Assembly: GCA_030710605.1 (NCBI GenBank)
Contig: CP092870.1
Span: 15,117,570-15,181,569 of the forward strand
Direction of reading: 5' to 3'
Length of the DNA: 64,000 nucleotides
Source: Cordylochernes scorpioides
Taxonomy: Eukaryota > Arthropoda > Arachnida > Pseudoscorpiones > Chernetidae
Positions 1-9,984 of this stretch are shown piece after piece (within the stretch, counting starts at the first letter, position 1; each line of letters starts with the position of its first letter). The translations under genes were made by a program, and so were the position numbers. The notes beneath the pieces were generated by a model, which saw nothing but the letters and a program-made list of their open reading frames with translations, had not been told where the DNA came from and ran no database searches.

Positions 1-1638
1 CCTTCTCTCGAAAGCGGCGGCAAGGTCTGGTCTCCTCTACGTCTCAGGCCCGACTGGCGGAAATTCTCCTGTCACTGAGCGACTCTGTGTATATCTTTTG
101 ATTTTGCCAAGAAAACCTCCTTTTATCCTTGCCTCCCTTCATTTTCATTCGCTCCTCACGCCAAAGTTTCTATTGGCTGGCATTTTCATTCGTCGAAAAC
201 AAACACGCACGTGATCATGACCACGCCTCCAAATTACCGTGTTGCCGCGCGAAAAAAAAATTTGTATATTGAAAAAAAAAGACAAATTAAATTCCTTTAG
301 TAAATTAAATAATATATATATCCCGAGTATTAAAAAAAAAAAAGGTTATTGATTTAGTGTTTATATGACAAATTGTTTTCCTTTGGTCACCTCTAACAAA
401 AATGAGGGGGATATATGTAAATATGGTACAGCAGCTCCCAGCACGGATGTCTCTGGATGTCACCCGTGTCTTCCTCCCCACCAGGCATCAGCCTTCGGCA
501 TGGAAGTCTGGTGTCCTCAAGTGTCTAGTTTTTATTTGTACATCCTTCATCTCGGGCTTTGGGTCTTTATAAAGCATCGTCGGCCATCGTTGGGAGTTCT
601 CCACCTAGGCAACAAACACTTCGGCGAGACACTGCGTATATATTTATATGATGTAATTGTTTACATCTTTGTTGGGTCTTGTCTGGTGGAAAATCTGACC
701 CAACAAGCTCACCACAGACCAGGAAGTGTGTGTGAGGAACTACACCACAAGCCTGTTGTGAGAGCTGAAGATTTTGGCCTAAGAAGTATATAAAGAATGG
801 CCTATAGACTTCGCTGGCCTTTCCTACTGACTACCTCATCCCATGTGGCCTCCTACACCCTAACGCCAAGAGTCCCACAGTGATGGAGGCGGACCTGTGT
901 GAGATGATTCTGTTGGGTCAGATTTTCCACCAGACAAGACCCAACAAAGATGTAAACAATTACATCATATAAATATATACGCAGTGTCTCGCCGAAGTGT
1001 TTGTTGCCTAGGTGGAGAACTCCCAACGATGGCCGACGATGCTTTATAAAGACCCAAAGCCCGCTGCGGGAGGGCCGAGACGAAGGATGTACAAAGAGCA
1101 CATGTACAAATAAAAACTAGACACTTGAGGACACCAGACTTCCATGCCGAAGGCTGATGCCTGGTGGGGAGGAAGACACGGGTGACATCCAGAGACATCC
1201 GTGTTGGGAGCTGCTGTACCATATGTACATATATCCCGCTCATTTTTGTTAGAGGTGACCAAAGGAAAACAATTTGTCATATAAACACTAAATCAATAAC
1301 CTTTTTTTTTTAATACTCGGGATATATATATTATTTAATTTACTAAAGGAATTTAATTTGTTTTTTTTTTCAATATAATTTTTTTTTCCGCGCGGCAACA
1401 CGGTAATTTGGAGGCGTGGTTATGATCACGTGCGTGTTTGCTTTCGACGAATGAAAATGCCAGCCAATAGAAACTTTGGCGTGAGGAGCGAATGAAAATG
1501 AAGGGAGGCAAGGATAAAAGGAGGTTTTCTTGGCAAAATCAGAGAGATACACAGAGTCGCTCAGTGACAGGAGAGATTCCGCCAGTCGGGCCTGAGACGT
1601 AGAGGAGACCAGACCTTGCCGCCGCTTTCGAGAGAAGG
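1..1638. repeat. Large palindrome of two inverted LTR-like arms
   Basis: Bases 1-705 read as the reverse complement of 911-1638, with a roughly 205-base spacer (706-910). The inner end of each arm starts TGTTGGGTC and carries a short self-complementary stretch ending GACCCAACA, as an LTR edge might. The arm holds a TATA-like GCTTTATAAAG. The right arm has a short extra stretch near 1070-1110, so the arms have diverged by indels. The left arm is cut by the window edge. The ORFs in both arms are mirror images of the same non-coding sequence. I read this as two inverted LTRs or a foldback element; no coding domain identifies the family. Confidence 0.6.
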
Positions 1639-2644
1639 TAAGCCCCTCGCCATTATGGTTTAGCCCCCCTTTATTTTCATAACAGAAGCTAATCTATTTA
1701 GATTCTGAATGGGCCCTAAAGGGCTTTAAGTGACTTAAAAAGGAATGTTAGGGTTCGTATATTTTGTCCCGCTAGAATAGATGGAGATCTAGGTTCCCCC
1801 CTTTATAAAGACGAATTTGTAACCTCATGTCACCTCTACCTAGATCATTATGTAAATAGCATGTCTCGCTAGTATAGAAATGTTCCCAAAATTGAATTTA
1901 ATCTGAATAAATATCTAATTTATAACTCATATGGAGAATTTTGTTTCCCCTCATACATATTTCATTCTCCTGTTTTATGGTACTACCCCCACATCTTATT
2001 ATCACAAATTGTACTAAATATAGGACTACCGACTCTGTTGGAATAGAGTTGTGTACTATATCTTTGCTGTGATATATTGACACAGCAACAGTTGCAAAAT
2101 ACGACTTTATTAGGGCTACCTTGAGGGTATCTATCTGTTAGGTTTTAGTAATGTTTGTACTTTTATGTGAAGAATTTGTCCTTCTTTCACTCTTTAAAAC
2201 GAAATATAGTATGATTTTTATCTATTTGGAGGGAATGTTACTAATAATCAAGTCTTCTAATAATTACTGGCCAACATACACTGCTGAACGTGCCTGCCAA
2301 AGGAGCCAGTTCTCCTGTCTGTGTTTCAGTGCGTTATTCCATCATATTTACCATTATACCATATCTTGATTTAAAATCTAATAAGACCCATGCTGCCTAT
2401 ACTCATAGATTGTTCCCTGTATGATTTTATTGTAGACCTTTTTGTTTTAAATATATTACAAATGTCATTGTCAATAGTATAAGTCTATAGTCTTGCTTGT
2501 TTTATAGCATATCTTGCTGAATTTTAGTATAATCTTTACAAATAGAGTCCCTCCCATATATATCCAGATAGTAACCTAATTCCAATATCTTAGCCTCTGC
2601 GAAATCTTTATGACAAATAATAAAACTCCGAGGTTGCGTATTTT
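1639..2644. other. Unannotated AT-rich stretch
   Basis: I see no ORF with a recognisable domain, no clear repeat partner elsewhere in the window and no RNA gene here. Confidence 0.4.
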
Positions 2645-2670
2645 TCTTTTTTTTTCCGCTTAATAAGGCT

Positions 2671-2704
2671 CTAGCTTTCGGGTATGGTGGTCCTTCTACA
2701 GGAG
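2671..2704 (-). ncRNA. Degenerate hammerhead-like motif in PLE 3' region
   Basis: On the minus strand the order is CTGTAGA, then a weak GG...CC stem, then CCGAAAGC. This resembles the hammerhead order CUGANGA, stem II, GAAA, with a base changed in the first core segment. It lies about 240 bases downstream of the minus-strand PLE coding relic, and PLE terminal repeats are known to carry hammerhead ribozymes. Near-identical sequence recurs at 60167-60198. Probably inactive. Confidence 0.35.
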
Positions 2705-2944
2705 CAACGCGATGGTGGTGAATCGTTAGTAGCTGCTATATTTACCTAATATATTTACATCCTTACAAAATTTTCATAAAAGAACTATTAACTTCTTGAT
2801 ATATGCTAAGTATCCAGAATATTTACATATTTCTAAATTAAGGTAAAAACTATTATATAATAATTTAACTTATGAAATTTGAATTAGCTATGGAACAGAG
2901 TTATGAAACAAGAGTTACTGTATTAAATATGGGGAAGTGTACGT

Positions 2945-3540
2945 TTAATTGCTATTTATGAGTTCTGTGTATGATTCTGGAATTTCAATGTGCCTATTGA
3001 TGCTGGCGTGTTCTAATGATAAAAAAGCTTCTAAATACAGTCCTTTCTATTCGTTGTTTATATTGGTATAAAAGGTTTTTGGGTTACTTGGGTTGAAGGT
3101 GTGACCTGCATTTTGAGTGTGTTGGAATAAAAGGGAATTTTTTTATCTTTTCTATTTATGGATCTGGTGTGCTCATTCATTCTATCTATTACTTGTCTGC
3201 CGGTTTCGCCTATGTACATACTATTGCATTGGTTGCATTCTATTGAGTATATTGCTTGACTGTTGTATATTGGTGAGTTATGGTTATTTTTTTTAATGGG
3301 ATTTCTGACTATTGCGCCTATGTTGGGTGTGTTTTCGTAATATGTCCTTATACCATATTTCCTAATTCCTCGGGCTATTGTTACGCTGTTAAGAGGGTAC
3401 GGCATGATGCAAACAGATTTGTATGTTTGACTATTGTTTGTGTTATTTGGGCTATAAAAATGCCTTAATATGAATTTATTTACAGTTGATCTGTAGAAAT
3501 TATCGAGATCTGTTGCTATAATTTTCCTCTATGAAATAGC
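2945..3540 (-). pseudogene. PLE C-terminal GIY-YIG endonuclease relic
   Basis: The minus strand encodes the end of a Penelope-like element polyprotein. First comes a segment like the conserved RT-to-endonuclease linker (near 3400-3440). Then follows the GIY-YIG core at about 3160-3270, with the form YSIECNQC...MYIGETGR...R...EH. Out of frame beyond it lies a C-terminal helix read as SLEHASINRHIEIPESY, ending at a stop at 2945-2947. The longest open piece is 3058-3405; at least one frameshift separates it from the tail. RT is missing, so this is a fragment. GIY-YIG proteins of PLEs nick target DNA; this copy should be inactive. It is distinct from the GIY-YIG-first PLE at 23.6-30.3 kb. Confidence 0.75.
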
Positions 3541-5030
3541 TCCCAGCGTCTTCAGTGGGTTGCTAAATCACCAGAAGGTGTCCTTTATAGATTGTCCAAT
3601 TTAATAATGATTTCATGGGTTGTCTGATGATGGGAGAATAGTAAGAAATAAGTCTTACGAGATTTCGCGAATAAAGTCGGGGAAGGACATTATTCCAGGA
3701 ATATCTTAAAGATGGCAGACACCCGAAGGGGGGCCCATCATTATCTTTTTTTTTCTTCAAAGGGGAAGTCGATACCCCTGAGAAGTTGGATCCCACATTC
3801 CATAGACCTTGTTAAGTCCGCGCGACACCCGACGCTCTTTACATTCCAGGAAGGAATCCATCACGGTCCTCCCCCGATCTGTGCCCCCTTTGGGGGGGTC
3901 CCTCTCACGCCTAACATGGAAGAAAGTTTTTTCACTTGGAGTCCTTCTGTACCCTATATACTATCTGATATTCTATCTCCTCAAGTATAACCTTAGCTGT
4001 TTAAATCCTATGTTTGTCTATTTTTATGTCACACTTGTATATCTTAATAAGGAAATTTTTACTAAGTCACATCTTACATGCTCGTCCCCATTGGTCTAAA
4101 AACGGGAACGCGACAATTCAAGACCTGTCAGCCGCGATAGCATAAACAATATGATCAGACAGTAAAAGAGCCTGGACTTCACAATAATTCCCATCAAACA
4201 AGATAAAAACCCAGAACTCCATAAAAAAAAAATCTAGAAAATCAGGCATACCCTTGCCTTTTTTTTCTTTCTGTTCTAAAAAATATTTATAATTTATTTT
4301 AAAAATAAACACACAATATATATTTAAAGCACATAATTGATAGGGGCGCAGTATGTTTGATCCATAAGAGGGCGCAAAATTTTAAAAAGAGTCAGTTACC
4401 ATCCAGCAGATATAGAGGATAGCCACAGTACAGTACCGCCACCAATGGTTGGCGACTTTTCCCTATATGGTAATTATTTTTATATATATAATCAATTTTT
4501 TTATTCCTTTCCTCTCAACAATTAAAATTTTGTAATATGTCAAATAAATTTTAGTTGGCTATTTTTTTAGAATATTTAATGTGCACAACCATGACGCAAT
4601 AATATGTTATACTATATAATTATTTTACTATATAATCATGTGCTATAATATCATTGTACTATATATCAGCATTGTGACAACCAGTTTCAAATGTTGGCAT
4701 GATGCCAATAAAACAGAGTGAGGGATAGCCAGGCCAAAGATATTCAATATAAAATTCAAAATTCTTCTACATTTTCGAAGTTCCTGATATGTATTTTTCT
4801 AGCATATGTTAGGACACCTCGTGACCATATCATGCCAAAATCACCCAGAACCCTTCCTAACCTAACCATATCCCGCCTTTGTCCATCTAAGCTACAAACC
4901 TCTGGTGATTGCGAGGTGTCGAGATGGAGCCTGAAGCCGCCTTTAGCCTTGGCAGCACCGAGCCAGAGACTGAGATTCCCTTCCTGTGGTCAATCCACCT
5001 GACCTGTGATGGATGACCTGGCCCTACCTG
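3541..5030. other. No recognised gene
   Basis: Several short ORFs occur (for example near 3563-4099 and 4718-5002), but none shows a domain I can name. An unusual patch at 3710-3930 is G/C-rich compared with its surroundings. The last 300 bases before 5031 are the left flank of gypsy A. Confidence 0.4.
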
Positions 5031-5159
5031 TGTTGTTATCCAAGACGAGGCAAGATTAGCTAAGCATTAGTTTATTTCCTATTATATTATATATGTTATA
5101 TACAAGTCAAAAGAGATCACTAGCAGAGTATTATTCCTTTTGGTTTCCAGAGCTCAACA
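5031..5159 (-). repeat. Gypsy A 3' LTR (129 bp)
   Basis: Starts TGTTG and ends CAACA. On the minus strand it carries TATATAAC-like promoter sequence followed by AATAAA, the order expected for a short LTR. Its partner is 12739-12867. A purine tract (AAGGGAGGAGA) lies about 25-40 bases upstream on the minus strand. Confidence 0.75.
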
Positions 5160-5161
5160 AT

Positions 5162-6118
5162 CTATGAGCCTAATACTCTGCACATCTCCTCCCTTAACTT
5201 TACAGGAACCTTCGAGGTATCTTGACTACCTTCCATATCTTGTATGCACGGCTGGCATTGAAGGGAGGCTCTTCTCTGGATCCTGGTCTTGGTTGTCCCT
5301 CTGCATCCTTCCATTTCTTGTAGATGAGGCCGTTGGTGTAGGGCAATCCTCCTCGGTCTCTTGCTCCTGGTCATCCTTGCATCTCCTTGAGAGCCAGGTT
5401 GATGTCGAAGTGGGGATCTCCTCATTTCTCTGCTCCTGGCGCTTTCCAGGGGCATCGTCCTATGTGCTTGAAGAGTCAGATAGCAATCTTCTTCTTTCTT
5501 CTTGGACTTGGGCTTCTTAGATTTCTTTTTGGGAGGTTCTTCAGCTTCTACTTCCTCCTCCTCACTGTCCTCAGCTTGCTTCCTCTTCTGGGGAGTCTCT
5601 TCCTCCTCATTGTCAGAGGACTCCTCCTCATCTCCGGACTCTTGAGTTCCATTTTTGGGGCAGTCGTCCTTCTTATGGCCAAACTCCCCACAGGTGTAGC
5701 AAGCCTTCTTGGACTTGCGCTGGTTCTCCTCCTGTCCTCCATCTTCAGCCGTGTTGTTGGTACACTCATATTTACGGTGGCCAACTTCCCCGCAGTTGTA
5801 GCAGGTGTTGTTGCTGCCTCCATCACGGCTCTGTCCACGGCTACGTCCACCACCACGGGCCGGTTTGGTACATTCAAACTTGCGGTGGCCTTCTTCCCCG
5901 CAGTTGTAGCAGCCTCTGTTATCTCCACTTCCGAGTCTACCACGATGTCCGCCGCGGCCTCCTGATGAAAATTGCTGAATCATTCTCACAATGTTTAATT
6001 TTTCACTTGTCTCCCCAGAGAGAAGTGGCTGCTTTAGTTTATCAACAATGTATATTTTCGAGTTTAAGTGCTGGCCTTTATTTTGAAGTTTTACGTGGAT
6101 CATTCCAACTGTTTCCAA
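5162..6118 (-). CDS. Chimeric ORF: protease end, then RGG/CCHC zinc-finger acidic-basic segment, then integrase sliver
   Basis: The frame opens with the end of a retroelement protease (pattern IYIVDKLKQPLLSGETSEKL). From about residue 51 it passes without a stop into sequence foreign to Ty3/Gypsy pol: RGG-rich linkers and three CCHC knuckles of the form CYNCGEEGHRKFEC, CYNCGEVGHRKYEC and CYTCGEFGHKKDDC. Next come a run of Glu/Asp/Ser and a Lys/Pro-rich tail. At EEDCYLTLQAHRTMPLE it becomes Ty3/Gypsy integrase C-terminal sequence, as shown by the related fragment at 12868-13134. Downstream another frame reads a pol tail ending KVVKIPRRFL. CCHC/RGG proteins of the CNBP or Vasa-like kind bind single-stranded nucleic acid, so a captured cellular mRNA is likely. 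The donor gene cannot be named. The listed start is TTG and continues protease coding from upstream, so no true start is implied. Confidence 0.7.
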   Translation of the reverse strand: METVGMIHVKLQNKGQHLNSKIYIVDKLKQPLLSGETSEKLNIVRMIQQFSSGGRGGHRGRLGSGDNRGCYNCGEEGHRKFECTKPARGGGRSRGQSRDGGSNNTCYNCGEVGHRKYECTNNTAEDGGQEENQRKSKKACYTCGEFGHKKDDCPKNGTQESGDEEESSDNEEEETPQKRKQAEDSEEEEVEAEEPPKKKSKKPKSKKKEEDCYLTLQAHRTMPLESARSREMRRSPLRHQPGSQGDARMTRSKRPRRIALHQRPHLQEMEGCRGTTKTRIQRRASLQCQPCIQDMEGSQDTSKVPVKLREEMCRVLGS

Positions 6119-6540
6119 GGGTATTCAATTTGGACCTTGTAATATTTTATCAGATTTTTCAGTTTTATTCTTTGGAAACTTTGATAATAATATTGTAGGG
6201 GGAGCACGTTGACATCAGCTCCGATGTCAATTTTAAAATTAATTTGTCTATTATTTACCTTAATTGGTACTATCCATTTCTTGGAATTATCCTCTACAGA
6301 TCCCAAAAAAGCTATCTCTGATTTTATTTCATTTATGGCTTCTGATCTACATACTTTGGCATAATGGCCCTTTTTCTTGCATTTACTACAATACGAGTTC
6401 ATAGCTGGACAATTTTTCCAATCATGATTATTTGAATTGCCACACCTGTTGCATCCATGTGATGACCCTCCCAACTGGTTTGACTTGAATTGTCTTATTT
6501 TTGGTTCGTGCCTTTTTGCTTCTTTTATATGATTAGGCAT
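6100..6540 (-). pseudogene. Gypsy A nucleocapsid and protease
   Basis: It contains a zinc-knuckle region (CNRCGNSNNHDWKNC, then CSKCKKKGHYAKVC) and an aspartic protease start, where the usual DTGADV reads DIGADV. The catalytic Asp is kept, while the usual Thr is Ile. The frame runs into a stop at 6100, and the protease continues in the frame of the 5162-6118 ORF. The shift is at about 6115-6120, consistent with loss of one T. Protease would cleave the gag-pol polyprotein; this copy is probably dead. Confidence 0.75.
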
Positions 6541-6554
6541 TTTCTTTATTTGAT

Positions 6555-7106
6555 CTACAGAATCTTGTTGGTAAAGGCTAGACTGCTGTTCTTGACACTT
6601 TCTAATTGCTTTGCCATTAGTGTGGCTTTTACTAAGGTCAAGTCTGTATCAAGTTGCATCCTTTCAGATAATGCTCTATCCCTTACTCCAACAACTATCC
6701 TATCCCTAATCAACTCATCATGTAACATCCCAAAATTGCAGTGCTCAGCTAGGCTATGGAGTGCTGTGATAAATTCATTCACCTTTTCCCCTTCCTGCTG
6801 ACATCTTTGATTAAATCTTGCCCTTTCATAAATTATATTACGTCTTGGAATAAAGTGACTTTCAAAGCATTCAATAACTTTACCATAATTTTCTAGTTGG
6901 TCACTTGCTATTTTACATGACAACAAAATGTCATCTGCATTATCACCCATGCAGTACACGAGCATATTAACTTGCTCATTTTCTGGGTTATTAATTAACC
7001 CGCTTGCCTGCCTAAAACGTTCAAATCTCCTAATCCATTTTGGCCAATCACCTGGATTTGAAAAATTAAAAGGTTCTGGGGCTACACAATTATAATTTTG
7101 GGACAT
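6555..7106 (-). pseudogene. Gypsy A gag (capsid) region
   Basis: It starts 25 bases from the gypsy B insertion point. The protein has the FNFSNPGDWPKWIRRFERFR signature and MGDNADDIL, typical of Ty3/Gypsy gag proteins of the SURL/mag-like kind; about 170 residues resemble the capsid. The end drifts out of frame: the gag-to-nucleocapsid link QQDSVDQIKKMPNH is read in another frame, giving a frameshift near 6590. Gag packages the element RNA. The initiator Met at 7106 is the natural start and the upstream leader is now displaced beyond gypsy B. Confidence 0.8.
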
Positions 7107-7130
7107 TATAAAGATTTACTTATAATATAT

Positions 7131-7432
7131 TGTTACACCTGCCTCGACCGTAGGTGCTTCTAAAGGTTTCTGATCAGCGTTTGCCATTTCATAAAATAAA
7201 CCAGACCGCGTTCTCATAAAGCAAGCAACTATATTTATTAATAACGAAAGAGTTAAAACTGACTCTATGAGATTTAGAGTAACAACGAACTAAACTCAAC
7301 AAAACAAAAGAAGCTCTCTCGACTCATTGTATCTCGCTCTTATATAAAAAGCCTTATTTACATAAATTTCTATTACCAATTATTTTATACTAATTTACAT
7401 ATTTTTACACGATAACTATGCAGAGTGTGACA
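7131..7432 (-). repeat. Gypsy B 3' LTR (302 bp)
   Basis: On the minus strand it starts TGTCACACTCTGC. A TATA box lies in GCTCTTATATAAAAAG-type sequence (plus strand 7338-7350) and AATAAA in TTATTAATAAATATAG. The purine tract GGAGGAGGGAGAAG abuts it at 7433-7446. The integrase ORF ends 17 bases inside this LTR. Confidence 0.88.
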
Positions 7433-9176
7433 CTTCTCCCTCCTCCGAAATGGTCGCGTCCTCGTGACCGTCTTCCATTCTCGCAAAGTAAGGCTTGATT
7501 CTGCTTATGTGAACCGTTGTAGGCTGTGTGCGGTTCCCAGGGTTATCTTCTGGCACGATGGAGTAGTTCACATCGGAAATTTTTTTCAGCACGATGTAGG
7601 GTCCGAAATAGCGTCTCAAAAGTTTCTCACATTTTCCAGGTTTTCTTATTGGAGTCCACAGCGCTACCAAATCACCTGGTTCATATCCAGTTTGCCGATG
7701 TTTTTGGTTGTAATGATTAATCATTTTTTCCTGACTTTTCTCGGTATTAACTTTCACAATCTCTCTCGTTCTCACGATTTTTTCCATCAACTTGCTCACG
7801 TACTCGTCATAATCCTCCGAATCGGGCTCAATGAAGATATTCGTGTCATCCAAAATCGAGACTGGTTCCCTTCCATACAAAAGGAAGAACGGGGAATATT
7901 TGGTTGTTTCTTGTATTGTCGTATTGTAAGCATGGGTTATGAATGGGAGTATCTCGTCCCAATTCCTTTGATCTACGTTCACGTACATGCTTATCATATT
8001 GATCAATGTTCTGTTCAATCGCTCTGTGAGGCCATTTGTTTGTGGGTGATAGCTTGTTGTGAGGCAATGCTGAATTTGACATATCTTGGTTATTTCTTTC
8101 ACCAAATTGCTCGTGAATTGGCTTCCTCTATCGCTAATCAGATACCGTGGGGCTCCATGTTTCAAAATCACATTTTCTGTCAGAAATTTAGCAACCTCCC
8201 TCGCTGTGGCATCGATGACAGCCTTCGTTTCCGCATATTTTGTGTAATAGTCGGTCAATACTATCATCCACTTCTTTCTGTTCTTCGTAGATGGCAATGG
8301 TCCCAAAAAGTCGATCCCAACTCTCTCGAAGGGATAATTTGCAGCAGGGATCGGATGAAGTAGGCCAGCAGGCAACTGATTAGAACCCTTCCTGCTTTGG
8401 CACAGATGGCAGGTCCTAACATATTCCACCACATCTTTCAGCATGGATGGCCAGAAATATTTATCTTTTAGACGGTGCATTGTTCTGGTCACACCTAAAT
8501 GGCCACAGATCATATGATTGTGGTACTCTTTTAAAATGTCCTTCCTTCTCCCTCTGGGTACCACCAGCAGCCAGGCTCTTCCTTCTGGCCTCGGATTTCT
8601 TTTGTACAGACATCCGTTTTCTTCTTTAAAATTTTCAACGATCGATCGCCTGCCCTCCGTGTCACCGAGGCATCTCTTGATGTTTTCGATATATTCGTCG
8701 GAGTCCTCAATGACTGGGTTGAAAAACAAACTATCATAGTTATCGTCAAAATCAGCCTCTGGTAATGGACCTCGTGAAAGACCATCTGCATCCAAATGTT
8801 TTTTCCCGGATTTATAAATTATTTCGAAGTCATATTCTTGTATTTTTAATGCCCATCTTGCAAGTCTACCTGTTGGATCCCGTAGGTTTCTTAACCAACA
8901 CAATGCGTGATGGTCCGTCATAACTTTGAAGCGCCTTCCATATAGATAAGGCCGTAACTTCGACATTGACCATACTAATGCCAAGCATTCCTTCTCCGTT
9001 GTCGAATAATTACGTTCTGGCTTGCTTAATGATCGACTTATGTATGAAATTACTTTTTCTTGACCATTGATAGTTTGAACAAGGGTAGCACCCAGGCCAA
9101 TATTTGATGCATCGGTGTGGATCTGGGTCGGTGCTTCTGGGTCAAAATGTGACAATATCGGGGGATTTGTTAGCAA
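7416..9176 (-). CDS. pol: Gypsy B RNase H and integrase
   Basis: The N-terminal part is the RT connection/RNase H domain: THTDASN-like (read IHTDASNIGLGATL), ATEKECLALVW-like (TTEKECLALVWS) and MTDHHALCWL. A zinc-binding HHCC region follows (H...H...CHLCQ). The DDE integrase core has IDFLGPLP, LISDRGSQF and YHPQTNGLTERLNRTL. The tail DEYVSKLMEK...ARMEDG carries the GPYIVLKK chromodomain-like SH3 region. The ORF is open for 586 residues and stops inside the LTR. It is separated from the RT piece by frameshifts near 9200-9400. The similarity is to the 412/17.6 lineages of arthropods. Confidence 0.85.
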   Translation of the reverse strand: MLTNPPILSHFDPEAPTQIHTDASNIGLGATLVQTINGQEKVISYISRSLSKPERNYSTTEKECLALVWSMSKLRPYLYGRRFKVMTDHHALCWLRNLRDPTGRLARWALKIQEYDFEIIYKSGKKHLDADGLSRGPLPEADFDDNYDSLFFNPVIEDSDEYIENIKRCLGDTEGRRSIVENFKEENGCLYKRNPRPEGRAWLLVVPRGRRKDILKEYHNHMICGHLGVTRTMHRLKDKYFWPSMLKDVVEYVRTCHLCQSRKGSNQLPAGLLHPIPAANYPFERVGIDFLGPLPSTKNRKKWMIVLTDYYTKYAETKAVIDATAREVAKFLTENVILKHGAPRYLISDRGSQFTSNLVKEITKICQIQHCLTTSYHPQTNGLTERLNRTLINMISMYVNVDQRNWDEILPFITHAYNTTIQETTKYSPFFLLYGREPVSILDDTNIFIEPDSEDYDEYVSKLMEKIVRTREIVKVNTEKSQEKMINHYNQKHRQTGYEPGDLVALWTPIRKPGKCEKLLRRYFGPYIVLKKISDVNYSIVPEDNPGNRTQPTTVHISRIKPYFARMEDGHEDATISEEGEVSHSA

Positions 9177-9404
9177 AGATTTCAGAGTTATAAATGCTTC
9201 TTCCTGAGATTCTGACCAGATGAATGGAGAATCCTTTCTTGTAGTTTGAACAGTGGGTCAGCTATTCGCGAGAAGTTCTTAATGAATTTCCTGTAATATG
9301 AGCAAAGTCCTATGAATGACTGAATTTCCTTTGTCTTTGAAGGACGGGAAAATCTCTAATCGCTTTAACATTATGATCTGCCGGTTTAATTCCATGTTTG
9401 CTTG

Positions 9405-9944
9405 TCACGTGACCGAGTATTTCAATTTCTTCAAATCCAAACGGCACTTTTTCCCATTAAGCCTCAGGTTCGATTCACGAAAGCACTTTAAGACAGCCTC
9501 AATCCTTCCGAGATGAGTGGTAAAGTCGGGACTGTATATAACAACGTCATCTAGGTAACAGAGGCAAAATTTCCATTTAATGTTTTTTAGTACATTGTCC
9601 ATAATTCTTTCGAAAGTAGCTGGGGCATTGCACAACCCAAATGGCATAACATTAAATTCGTATAAACCGTGGGATGTTGTAAAGGCCGTCTTCTTCTTGT
9701 CTTGTTCCTCGATCTCTACCTGCCAGTATCCCGATCTGAGATCTATGGCCGTGAAATATCTAGATCCCTGAAGTGTGTCCATAACATCATCAATTCTGGG
9801 GATCGGATAAACATCCTTTACCGTTATGCTGTTCAGTTTCCTGTAGTCCACACAAAATCGCCAATTGCCATCTCTATTTCTAACCAAAATAACCGGAAAA
9901 GCCCATGGACTAGAAGATGCCCTTATTACTCCCTCCTGGAGCAT
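9405..9944 (-). pseudogene. pol: Gypsy B reverse transcriptase core
   Basis: The RT motifs appear in order: FPVILVRNRDGNWRFCVDYR, FTAIDLRSGYWQVEIEE, FGLCNAPATFERIMDNVL and the catalytic CYLDDVVIYS. Upstream the protein continues in a different frame from the protease ORF: one extra base near 9990 turns the expected PYRISPKERD into a stop. Downstream, near 9440, the frame shifts again (VPFGFEEIEILGHVTSKHGI is read in another frame), so the thumb is broken. Confidence 0.85.
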
Positions 9945-9984
9945 ATCCTGAATTTGTTCTTTGATGATGTCTCGCTCCTTAGGG

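Noticed and set aside
365-793. 142-residue ORF in the left palindrome, with a mirrored ORF at 1044-1280
   Set aside because: Both are translations of the same non-coding inverted arms, with no recognisable domain.
5162-5480. Tail of the 318-residue chimeric ORF as captured host sequence
   Set aside because: After about 5480 the ORF reads pol-derived sequence out of frame (another frame ends KVVKIPRRFL), so its residues there are probably not meaningful.
5387-5965. 192-residue plus-strand hydrophobic ORF resembling a membrane protein
   Set aside because: Antisense of the Lys/Glu-rich and CCHC-coding minus strand; hydrophobicity is a by-product of the complement.
7464-8363. 299-residue plus-strand ORF
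   Set aside because: It is the antisense shadow of the gypsy B integrase/RNase H coding region and has no domain.
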